Under the pieces are notes generated by a model. That model made no database searches. It was not told the origin of the DNA and saw only the letters and a list, made by a program, of their open reading frames with translations. A stretch of DNA of 32,718 nt from CAVDHB01 sp963608705 (GTDB lineage: Bacteria; Bacteroidota; Bacteroidia; Bacteroidales; Bacteroidaceae): positions 1-32,718 of the forward strand of contig CAVDHB010000055.1 in NCBI GenBank assembly GCA_963608705.1, in the 5' to 3' direction. The number at the start of each line of letters is the position of its first letter. Positions within the stretch are counted from its first letter, which is position 1. Positions 16,885 through 24,050 of this stretch are shown here, piece by piece. The position numbers and the translations under genes were made by a program.

Positions 16885-18473
16885 TCTTTATTCTCCCTTG
16901 GCTTTCTGTCTTTCGACCATTTTCTATCTCCACGGAAAGAAGGCTTACGTCCGTCTCGGTGGAAATCTCTGTGTCCACCGTCATGACCTTCATGGCGACT
17001 GAACTTTCTCTCTCCATATTTACGTTCTCTTCTTCCACCCTTCTCCTCATCGTCAAAATGCGGATGACGGCGGATTTTCTTTCGTTGTTCGTCTTCAAAC
17101 ATTCGATGTGCCTGGTTCAAAGAGTGGTAACGTTGTTTGAAGTCGCTGTCCACATCCTCCATACCATCGAAAACATCATCTTGTACCTCATCTCCCGGAC
17201 GTTTGTTAAAGTCACGGTTGGCGCGCACTTTCTTTTCCACATTAAAACGTCGGTCACTGTCCGTCTTGATGTCATTACCTTCTTTTCTGAAATCCTTCAG
17301 TTCTCCAGAGAACATCTGGTACTTGCGAAGGTCGCAATCCAACTCTCCATTATACAACGGAATACGCACAGAAGGTCTCAAGCCGATTTTATCAAAACAA
17401 TCCCGACTAGAGCTGATAATCCAAGCCTCATTTCCTTTGAACTGTCGTTTCAACACAGAACCCATCATGTCATATAAGGCATACAGGTCATCCATCTTAA
17501 GTCTTTCCCCATAAGGAGGATTCGTAATAATCACGGCCTTCTCCTCCGGCTGTGTGAACTCAGCGAAGTCTTTCAATGCCACCGTAATATCCTTGCTCAT
17601 TCCGGCGGATTTCACATTTGCCTTGGCGACACCCACGATTTTCCCGTCTATGTCATATCCGTAGATATGATGTTCAAACGGACGTTCTTTGGAGTCGTCA
17701 TCGTAAATCTCACTCAAAAGATCCGCATCGAAATCCTTCCATTTCTCAAATCCATAATGCTGGCGATACACACCTGGCGCAATATTGCGGGCGATAAGTG
17801 CCGCCTCAATAAGGAATGTACCAGAGCCACACATGGGGTCAATCAAGTCACACTCCCCTTTCCAGCCTGTCAGCAGAATGATTCCCGCAGCCAGCACCTC
17901 GCTAATAGGTGCTTCACCAGTATCCACACGATAGCCACGCTTATGAAGCGACTCACCAGAGCTATCCAAAGAGATGGTGCAATCAGTACCAGAAATATGT
18001 ATATTCAAGCGGAAGTCCGGATTAGAGATACTCACATTCGGACGTTTGCCATATTTCTCACGGAAATAATCCGCAATGGCATCCTTCACACGATACGCCA
18101 CGAACTTTGAGTGGGTGAATTCTTCAGAATACACCACGGCATCCACCGCAAAGCTGTTCGTCACATCCATATAATCCTCCCAAGCGACCGTCTTGATCTG
18201 CTCGTACACTTCATCAGGATTCACCGCCTGAAATTGTTTTACAGGCTTCAACACACGTATCGCCGTGCGCAAAAAGAAATTGGCACGATACATCATCTCC
18301 TTGTCCCCCGTAAAGGCAACCATGCGTTTGCCTTTGGTGACATTCTCCGCCCCTAATTCAGTCAATTCTTCCGCCAATACGCTTTCCAAGCCTTCATAAG
18401 TCTTGGCGATAAGCGTATCGGGAGTTATCACTATCGGATTCTCAATAGGTTGTTGTACGTTAGATTCTTCCAT
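16881..18473 (-). CDS. RlmL-like 23S rRNA guanine-N2 methyltransferase with basic low-complexity tail
   Basis: A 530-aa protein. An N-terminal ferredoxin-like/THUMP region (about 20-170) is followed by a Rossmann methyltransferase with the SAM-binding DPMCGSGTF (212-220) and catalytic NPPYG (318-322), the hallmark of N2-methylguanosine enzymes. It corresponds to the N-terminal half of E. coli RlmL (m2G2445); the RlmK half is absent. From about residue 398 to the end there is a charged, Arg/Lys/Gly/His-rich tail with RRERKYGERK-like and HRDGRKPSFRGDRK-like stretches, suggesting an unstructured RNA-binding extension. It overlaps the acetyltransferase gene upstream (14 bp) and the S9 peptidase gene downstream (4 bp). 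Confidence 0.88.
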   Translation of the reverse strand: MEESNVQQPIENPIVITPDTLIAKTYEGLESVLAEELTELGAENVTKGKRMVAFTGDKEMMYRANFFLRTAIRVLKPVKQFQAVNPDEVYEQIKTVAWEDYMDVTNSFAVDAVVYSEEFTHSKFVAYRVKDAIADYFREKYGKRPNVSISNPDFRLNIHISGTDCTISLDSSGESLHKRGYRVDTGEAPISEVLAAGIILLTGWKGECDLIDPMCGSGTFLIEAALIARNIAPGVYRQHYGFEKWKDFDADLLSEIYDDDSKERPFEHHIYGYDIDGKIVGVAKANVKSAGMSKDITVALKDFAEFTQPEEKAVIITNPPYGERLKMDDLYALYDMMGSVLKRQFKGNEAWIISSSRDCFDKIGLRPSVRIPLYNGELDCDLRKYQMFSGELKDFRKEGNDIKTDSDRRFNVEKKVRANRDFNKRPGDEVQDDVFDGMEDVDSDFKQRYHSLNQAHRMFEDEQRKKIRRHPHFDDEEKGGRRERKYGERKFSRHEGHDGGHRDFHRDGRKPSFRGDRKWSKDRKPRENKE

Positions 18474-19368
18474 TATAATTCTGTTTACGTTGTACTAATT
18501 TAGTTCCGGGCAACACATCTTCCGTAACCCAGATATTTCCACCAATCACTGCGTCATGCCCAATGCGGACTCTTCCCAGAATAGTCGCATTGGAATACAC
18601 AATCACATTGTCATCCAAGATGGGATGACGAGGGATTCCCTTAATCGGATTTCCCTCTTCGTCGAGCGGAAAACTCTTGGCGCCAAGTGTGACACCCTGA
18701 TAAAGTTTTACATGATTCCCTATGATACTCGTGGCACCGATTACGACCCCGGTACCGTGGTCTATGGTAAAATGATGACCTATCTGCGCCCCTGGATGTA
18801 TGTCCATTCCCGTCTCGCTGTGAGCGATTTCCGTCAATATACGCGGAATAAGCGGCACATCCATCTTGTACAATTCATGCGCAATGCGATAATTGCTCAA
18901 AGCCTTGATAACAGGATAGCAACTGATAACCTCGCTGAAGCTCTGTGCGGCTGGGTCTCCATTATAGGCAGCCTCCACATCCGTGGCCAGTAAAGTCCGT
19001 ATCTCCGGCAGCTTGCTGATAAGTTTTTCTGTTATTTTCACCGCCTGCTCTCCCATCAAGTTCCAGTCCTCCATGTCATAATTGTCGCTGAAACAAAGCG
19101 CGGCCTGAATTTCCTGAGTCAGCAACGTAAAGATATTAGAAAGAGCTGAGCGAATCTGAAATTTCAGCATCTGCTCATTGAGGGTAGAAACGCCGTAGAA
19201 ACCTGGGAACAACACCGAGCGGAAGATATTCATGACTCGTTGGATGGCTTCTCCCGAGGGAACAGGATAGCCCGTCTGGTATTCATGGTACAGATTCTTG
19301 CACGAATTCACAGACGATAGTTTCTCTACCGCCGTATCCAGTATCTCGGAAAAACTCGTTGTGTTCAT
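18460..19368 (-). CDS. cysE: Serine O-acetyltransferase (long type)
   Basis: A 302-aa protein from the ATG at 19368, preferred over the one at 19380 because the promoter -7 element would leave almost no leader for the latter. The C-terminal left-handed beta-helix has hexapeptide repeats with the SAT signatures DIHPGAQIG, the IDHGTGVVIG His and PRHPILDD, matching the catalytic and serine-site His residues of CysE. The N-terminal helical domain is longer than in E. coli CysE, as in the EpsC/Sat type common in Bacteroidetes. It makes O-acetylserine from serine and acetyl-CoA for cysteine synthesis. It is the first gene of the minus-strand operon. Confidence 0.9.
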   Translation of the reverse strand: MNTTSFSEILDTAVEKLSSVNSCKNLYHEYQTGYPVPSGEAIQRVMNIFRSVLFPGFYGVSTLNEQMLKFQIRSALSNIFTLLTQEIQAALCFSDNYDMEDWNLMGEQAVKITEKLISKLPEIRTLLATDVEAAYNGDPAAQSFSEVISCYPVIKALSNYRIAHELYKMDVPLIPRILTEIAHSETGMDIHPGAQIGHHFTIDHGTGVVIGATSIIGNHVKLYQGVTLGAKSFPLDEEGNPIKGIPRHPILDDNVIVYSNATILGRVRIGHDAVIGGNIWVTEDVLPGTKLVQRKQNYNGRI

Positions 19369-19391
19369 GAGGTATGTCAATTATGTCCCTG

Positions 19392-19399
19392 CAAAATTA
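19392..19399 (-). promoter_or_regulatory. -7 element of the long minus-strand operon
   Basis: On the minus strand this reads TAATTTTG, a full TAnnTTTG match, placing the transcript start near 19385 and the ATG at 19368 about 17 nt downstream. Genes from 19368 down to 8306 have no gap over 25 bp, so this may be the main promoter for all of them, including the R-M genes and purD. Confidence 0.55.
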
Positions 19400-19505
19400 C
19401 ATATAAATCATGAAACTTCTACACAAACAGCCTAAAAAAGTGCAGGACTGTCACTAAATTCATTCTACCAACCTTGTTCCCAGAATGAGAAAAATCCTTT
19501 TCCCC

Positions 19506-19536
19506 TTGCATCAATCAATTATTTTCAGTACGTTTG
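19506..19536 (+). promoter_or_regulatory. Promoter of the fucosidase operon
   Basis: TTG at 19506-19508 and TACGTTTG at 19529-19536 fit the -33/-7 consensus with a 20 bp spacer. Initiation near 19543 rules out the ATG at 19534 and supports the one at 19558. The sequence around the -7 box, GTACGTTTGC, resembles GTACATTTGC at the susC promoter, a weak hint of shared control. Confidence 0.65.
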
Positions 19537-19557
19537 CTCTCACTAAAGACACTATTT

Positions 19558-20943
19558 ATGAAACATTGGAAAACCCTACTCATAGGAGGTCTGTGCGGAA
19601 TGGCCAGCCTCTCCACGCAAGCGCAACAAGTGCAAGGATTCGTTCATTCACAATCCCAAGCCACTGACTATGTGTGGCCTGAGGACTCACAAATAAGAGC
19701 AAAACTCGACAAATGGCAAGACCAGAAATTCGGCGTGTTGTTCCATTGGGGGCTGTACTCCGTGCCGGGTATTGTGGAATCATGGTCTATCTGTTCGGAA
19801 GATGTGGACTGGATACGAAGAGACACCACGAAGACTTACGCCCAATATAAAGACTGGTACTGGGGATTGAAAGACAAATTCAACCCCGTACACTTCAATC
19901 CATCGCAATGGGCGGACGTGATGCAAGACGCAGGGATGCGCTACATGATATTCACCACCAAACACCATGACGGCTTTTGTATGTACGACAGCAAGTACAC
20001 AGACTTTTCCATTGCCCATGGAGCCTTTCGGAACAATCCGCAAAAAGATGTGGCACGCCATGTGTTCGACACTTTCCGAAAGAGGAATTTCATGATTGGC
20101 TGCTACTTCTCCAAACCCGACTGGCACTGCCCCTGGTTTTGGAATCCTCACTTCGCTACCCCCAACCGCCGCATCAACTACAAGAAGGAACGTCATCCCG
20201 ACTGGTGGAAGAAGTACCAACAGTTCACCGCCAACCAACTGACGGAACTCACCCAAAACTATGGCACTTTTGATATTCTGTGGTTAGACGGTGGATGGAT
20301 TACGGGAGAAGAAGTACACTTGGACAGTGTGTTAACGGAAGCGAGAAAAAAGAATCCCGGACTTATCTGCGTAGACCGCACCATCCGGGGAAAGAACGAA
20401 AACTACCAGACTCCCGAACGTTCCATCCCTGACACCCAACTGAACTATCCGTGGGAAAGCTGTATCACGCTGAGCAACGACTGGGGGTGGACACCTGACG
20501 CTCCGTATAAATCTCCGTGGAAAGTCATCTCCCTTCTCTCTGAAATCACCGCCAAAGGGGGATGTATGCTGCTGGGAGTCGGCCCCACGCCAGAAGGAAT
20601 CATCGAAAAACCTGCCGCAGAACGGCTGCACAAAGTAGGCGAATGGCTGCGCAAAAATGGAGAAGCCATCTACAATACCCGTAACGCCACGCATTATCAT
20701 GAAGGAAAACTATGGTTCACCGCTCACAAAAACCACAAAACGCTCTATGCCATTTACACACTGGAAGAAGGAGAGAAGCTGCCACAGACTATCTCCTGGA
20801 CACAGAACTTGCCGAAAGGGAAAATCACCCTGCTCCAAAATGGCAAAAGCGTGAAATACATCCGAAAAGACGGGAAAGTAACCCTTACAATCCCCCAAGG
20901 AGTCAAAACTGAACCATTAGCTTTTCGATTTACTATCCAATAA
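19558..20943 (+). CDS. Secreted alpha-L-fucosidase, GH29 (A-type)
   Basis: A 461-aa protein with a signal peptide (about 1-23, ending TQAQ). It has the GH29 (beta/alpha)8 barrel motifs: FGVLFHWGLYS, the TTKHHDGFCMYDS fucose-pocket His pair, and FDILWLDGG with the probable nucleophile Asp244. The acid/base region reads NYQTPE, typical of the broad-specificity GH29-A group. A short beta-sandwich follows at the C-terminus. It hydrolyses terminal alpha-L-fucose from glycans with retention of configuration, probably in the periplasm. It is the first gene of a two-gene operon, 11 bp before the second fucosidase. The start at 19558 is set by the promoter and signal peptide. Confidence 0.92.
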   Translation: MKHWKTLLIGGLCGMASLSTQAQQVQGFVHSQSQATDYVWPEDSQIRAKLDKWQDQKFGVLFHWGLYSVPGIVESWSICSEDVDWIRRDTTKTYAQYKDWYWGLKDKFNPVHFNPSQWADVMQDAGMRYMIFTTKHHDGFCMYDSKYTDFSIAHGAFRNNPQKDVARHVFDTFRKRNFMIGCYFSKPDWHCPWFWNPHFATPNRRINYKKERHPDWWKKYQQFTANQLTELTQNYGTFDILWLDGGWITGEEVHLDSVLTEARKKNPGLICVDRTIRGKNENYQTPERSIPDTQLNYPWESCITLSNDWGWTPDAPYKSPWKVISLLSEITAKGGCMLLGVGPTPEGIIEKPAAERLHKVGEWLRKNGEAIYNTRNATHYHEGKLWFTAHKNHKTLYAIYTLEEGEKLPQTISWTQNLPKGKITLLQNGKSVKYIRKDGKVTLTIPQGVKTEPLAFRFTIQ

Positions 20944-20954
20944 GTTACAGTCTT

Positions 20955-23045
20955 ATGAGATTTACATTACTCCTATTGTGTTTTCTGATGGCCGCTCTTA
21001 AAGGGATGGCCCAGTCTTCTATTTCTCCACAGGCGTTCTCACAATGGCAAGCCGACAAATACTCCATGTTCATCCATTTCGGACTCTATTCCAAGTTAGG
21101 TGGCGTGTGGGAAGGCAAGCCTGTCACCCGAGGATACAGCGAGCAAATCCAATCGTTCGCAGGCATCTTCAGCGACTGGTATGGAGAGACGGCAGACTCT
21201 TTCAATCCTGTCAAATTCAACGCTGACTCCCTCGTGGCATTAGCACAAGCAGCGGGAATGCGTTCCATCGTCATCACCACCAAACATCATGACGGCTTCT
21301 GTATGTGGCACACCCGGACTACCGACTATAACGCATACGACCGGATGCCATGCCACCGGGATTTCATCAAAGAACTCGCCGATGCCTGCCACCGGAAAGG
21401 TATGAAACTGGGATTGTACTTCTCCGTGATAGACTGGCACTATCCTTACGCCTACCCTATTTCCAGCCATAACTGCGATTTCGTCACCCCTCAGCACCAT
21501 GCCTACTCTAAACAGCAGGTAACCGAACTGCTTACACAATACGGTCCTATCTCCGAGCTATGGTTCGACATGGGAAGCAACACCCCCGCACAAAGCAAGG
21601 AACTCTATGCGCTTGTACACTCCCTACAACCCGACTGCATGGTCAGCGGACGGTTGGGTAATGACCAATATGACTTCTCCGTCATGGCAGACAACGCCTA
21701 TCCCGAAAGAGCCTTGCAATGTCCGTGGCAAACAGCCGCCTCCATGTTCAACGAGACATGGAGTTTCCGCTCTTGGCAGAAAAGAGGAGACTATCACAAG
21801 AAAGCCGCCGAAAAGCTGCGACAGCTCCTTGAGGTAGTCAGCCACGGAGGTAAATTCCTGCTAAACATAGGTCCAGACAGCGTAGGAGCCGTCGTACCTT
21901 TCGAGAAAGAAGTGTTGAAAACTATCGGAAATTGGTTGAAAACGAAAGGACAGGCCGTCTATGGCACGGAAGCCTCTCCCTATCGCCAATCCTTCGCTTG
22001 GGGGAATATCACCCGAAACGGACACACCCTCTACCTTCTCCTGTCAGGAACCTATCCCAAAGACGGACAAATTCAACTGACCAGTTCATTTGGAAAGTTG
22101 GAGAAAGCGGAATACCTACAGCGTTCTTCTCCAGTACGGTTCTCTATGCAGAAAGAACACCTTACCCTTTCTGTTACCCCTGCCGATTTCCAGCAGAACG
22201 ACATTCAAGTTATCGCACTTCATTTCGCTCAACCTGTGCGGCCACTTCCAGCGAAAGAACTCACCTCTTCCCTCCTTACCTCTCAAAACGCCACACCCGA
22301 CTACAGCTATTCCTGCTGGGATTATTACAGCAACTACCGCAGTACCGTCAGCTATACCTGGCATACTCGCCCTATGCCTTTGAAAAAGCTCACGTGTTAC
22401 TTCACCGAGCAAGAGAAAGACGAAACGCTTCTGCTGACGCTTGACGGGAAGAAACATGAGATTCCCTTAAAAGGGGAAAGAGCATCCTTATCCCTTGGTA
22501 AAAATCTGCGTTGGGGAAAACAGTATCTCTGCGGACCAGGCAGCGGAGTGTTCGACAGTCCTTCCGTATTGCACACAGATTTACAGCATCCGCCTGTCAG
22601 AAAGGGAAATTGGACAGAGATCTCCCATGAGGAAGACTCCATCCCTGTGCATATTCTGGAAACGTACTTCCTCCTGCAAGAGGTGTACTCTCCTAAGAAA
22701 CAATATGTACTAATGGATATCGGTGCGGGAAACGGAGTAGAAGTCTATGCGAACGGACAGTCCGTGATGAAACACTTGAATCCCTACCGCTGCCACTACA
22801 GAGAGGAAAAAGTGCTTGTCCCCTTGAAAAAGGGAAACAACCAACTGGTAGTCCGCCTGTACAACCGTTTCGAGAACCAGTTGCACTATTTAATACGTCC
22901 TTCTCGAAAACAGGAAGTCTATGCACAGACAGTCACCCTTCCTTCAGAGAACAGACCGCATATCCTTACCATCCGTCGCAAAGGACTGGCTTCCCCTCAT
23001 ACGGACACAGAACTGCACAATTTGATGATTTTGATGGGGAAATAA
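20955..23045 (+). CDS. Secreted alpha-L-fucosidase, GH29 (B-like) with C-terminal sugar-binding-like region
   Basis: A 696-aa protein with a signal peptide (about 1-19, ending GMAQ). The GH29 barrel has MFIHFGLYS, TTKHHDGFCMWH and ELWFDMG with probable nucleophile Asp205, then VSGRLGND. That last motif resembles the GH29-B group, whose members prefer alpha-1,3/4-fucose in Lewis-type branched glycans, and it differs from the first enzyme's NYQTPE region. After the barrel and a beta-sandwich, residues from about 430 look like one or two galactose-binding-like folds (LMDIGAGNGVEVYANG ... NQLVVRLYN). The pair would give complementary linkage coverage. Specificity is inferred from motifs only. Confidence 0.9.
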   Translation: MRFTLLLLCFLMAALKGMAQSSISPQAFSQWQADKYSMFIHFGLYSKLGGVWEGKPVTRGYSEQIQSFAGIFSDWYGETADSFNPVKFNADSLVALAQAAGMRSIVITTKHHDGFCMWHTRTTDYNAYDRMPCHRDFIKELADACHRKGMKLGLYFSVIDWHYPYAYPISSHNCDFVTPQHHAYSKQQVTELLTQYGPISELWFDMGSNTPAQSKELYALVHSLQPDCMVSGRLGNDQYDFSVMADNAYPERALQCPWQTAASMFNETWSFRSWQKRGDYHKKAAEKLRQLLEVVSHGGKFLLNIGPDSVGAVVPFEKEVLKTIGNWLKTKGQAVYGTEASPYRQSFAWGNITRNGHTLYLLLSGTYPKDGQIQLTSSFGKLEKAEYLQRSSPVRFSMQKEHLTLSVTPADFQQNDIQVIALHFAQPVRPLPAKELTSSLLTSQNATPDYSYSCWDYYSNYRSTVSYTWHTRPMPLKKLTCYFTEQEKDETLLLTLDGKKHEIPLKGERASLSLGKNLRWGKQYLCGPGSGVFDSPSVLHTDLQHPPVRKGNWTEISHEEDSIPVHILETYFLLQEVYSPKKQYVLMDIGAGNGVEVYANGQSVMKHLNPYRCHYREEKVLVPLKKGNNQLVVRLYNRFENQLHYLIRPSRKQEVYAQTVTLPSENRPHILTIRRKGLASPHTDTELHNLMILMGK

Positions 23046-23095
23046 CCTTTTTATTCTGGACAAGTAATCAGAAAAGATTAAAATTCCGAATCTTC

Positions 23096-23209
23096 TCAGT
23101 ACCGCTCTCAGTACTACCTAAGTAGTACTACAGTTTTAGTTAAGATAAACTCCAGTACCACCTAAGAAAAACTCCAGTACCACCTATATGGTACTGGAAA
23201 CGGTACTGG
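23096..23209. repeat. Cluster of GTAC-centred direct and inverted repeats
   Basis: Seven GTAC tetramers occur in about 110 bp (23099, 23111, 23125, 23155, 23177, 23191, 23203). They form a perfect hairpin AGTACTAC/GTAGTACT (23110-23117/23122-23129), an 18 bp direct repeat AAACTCCAGTACCACCTA (23147-23164 and 23169-23186, 22 bp period) and a second perfect hairpin CCAGTACC/GGTACTGG (23174-23181/23190-23197), followed by another GGTACTGG at 23202. It lies 50 bp after the fucosidase stop. It may be a terminator cluster, an intergenic repeat element or protein-binding sites. The rest of 23046-23405 shows only the desulfoferrodoxin promoter. Confidence 0.75.
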
Positions 23210-23370
23210 ATGAGTCTTGAAAGACAGAACTTTTTGAAGCTTCAGATGATTTTCTATATAGTTGATACAGAACAGCTGCAACTCATAATACATTCTCCAA
23301 CACTATAAACACCTCCATCGAATTAAACTTTAATAACGCACAAGGAGACTCATGTCAAAGAATAAATGAT

Positions 23371-23378
23371 TACTTTTG
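23371..23378 (+). promoter_or_regulatory. -7 element of the desulfoferrodoxin gene
   Basis: TACTTTTG matches TAnnTTTG. A start near 23384 gives a 22-nt leader to the ATG at 23406. No clear -33 element was seen. Confidence 0.5.
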
Positions 23379-23405
23379 TGTATTCATAATAAATAAGAAA
23401 CAATC

Positions 23406-23783
23406 ATGACACAAACAAGAGAAATTTACCGTTGTCCTAAATGTGACACTATCGTAGAAGTGCTGAAAGGCGGAGATGCCCCCAAATGCTGTGGCGAGGA
23501 AATGCAATTGCTGAAAGAGAACTCCACCGACGCGGCTACTGAGAAGCATGTACCAGTCATCGAGAAAATCGAAGGCGGATACAAAGTGACTGTCGGAAGC
23601 GTGGAGCACCCCATGTTGGAAAATCACTACATCCAGTGGATTGAATTGCTGACAGACACAGACGTGTTGCGCCACGAGCTGAAACCGGGAGAGAAACCTG
23701 TGGCTATCTTCAAAACGGACGCCACCCATGTAAAAGCAAGAGAATACTGCAACCTGCACGGCCTGTGGGTAGCGGAGAAATAA
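23406..23783 (+). CDS. Desulfoferrodoxin (2Fe superoxide reductase)
   Basis: A 125-aa protein with the full two-centre layout. The N-terminal desulforedoxin-like Fe(Cys)4 site is Cys10, Cys13, Cys28 and Cys29 (CPKC ... KCC). The C-terminal superoxide reductase site is His48 (EKHVP), His68 (EHP), His74 (NHY), Cys115 and His118 (CNLH), the expected His4-Cys square-pyramidal Fe. It reduces superoxide to hydrogen peroxide without releasing O2, an oxygen defence in anaerobes. It is cytoplasmic and monocistronic, with its own -7 element and terminator. Its last 337 bp recur exactly at 32104-32440. It separates the fucosidase operon from the regulator and susCD, with no obvious functional link. Confidence 0.95.
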   Translation: MTQTREIYRCPKCDTIVEVLKGGDAPKCCGEEMQLLKENSTDAATEKHVPVIEKIEGGYKVTVGSVEHPMLENHYIQWIELLTDTDVLRHELKPGEKPVAIFKTDATHVKAREYCNLHGLWVAEK

Positions 23784-23802
23784 GAGACCTATTTCTAATT
23801 AT

Positions 23803-23832
23803 AAAAAGCCCAGTCGTTTGACCGGGCTTTTT
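23803..23832 (+). terminator. Terminator of the desulfoferrodoxin gene
   Basis: AAAAAGCCC (23803-23811) pairs with GGGCTTTTT (23824-23832), and the stem extends inward (AGTC/GACC). It is an intrinsic terminator with a T-run beginning 20 nt after the stop codon. The truncated second copy of the gene lacks this sequence. Confidence 0.85.
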
Positions 23833-23995
23833 ATATGCAGACTTGCGACGGCAAGCAAGGCTTCTTAATTCATCTACATTTTCCTTGCAAAACTACCAAT
23901 AATATTCAGAACAGGATAATATTTTCAGTGTTTTCTTCTCCAACAGGTCTAGCATTTACAGTTTAATAAAAATCCGTAAAAATGCCCCTCATACA

Positions 23996-24026
23996 TTGAA
24001 GCTGTTGAATCTTAATAGTATATTTG
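23996..24026 (+). promoter_or_regulatory. Promoter of the AraC-type membrane regulator
   Basis: TTG at 23996-23998 and TATATTTG at 24019-24026 fit the -33/-7 pattern with a 20 bp spacer. Initiation near 24033 supports the ATG at 24051 and excludes the in-frame TTG at 24024. Confidence 0.6.
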
Positions 24027-24050
24027 CGTCAACCTAAGACACACTCATAC

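Noticed and set aside
19534..19557. Upstream ATG for the first fucosidase
   Set aside because: It overlaps the -7 box TACGTTTG (19529-19536); the ATG at 19558 gives a normal signal peptide and a short leader.
23147..23186. Two 18 bp direct repeats with a 22 bp period considered as a CRISPR remnant
   Set aside because: Only two units with 4 bp between them, no spacer-sized intervals and no cas genes nearby.
24024..24050. TTG start 27 nt upstream of the regulator ATG
   Set aside because: It overlaps the -7 element TATATTTG (24019-24026), so it would precede the transcript start.
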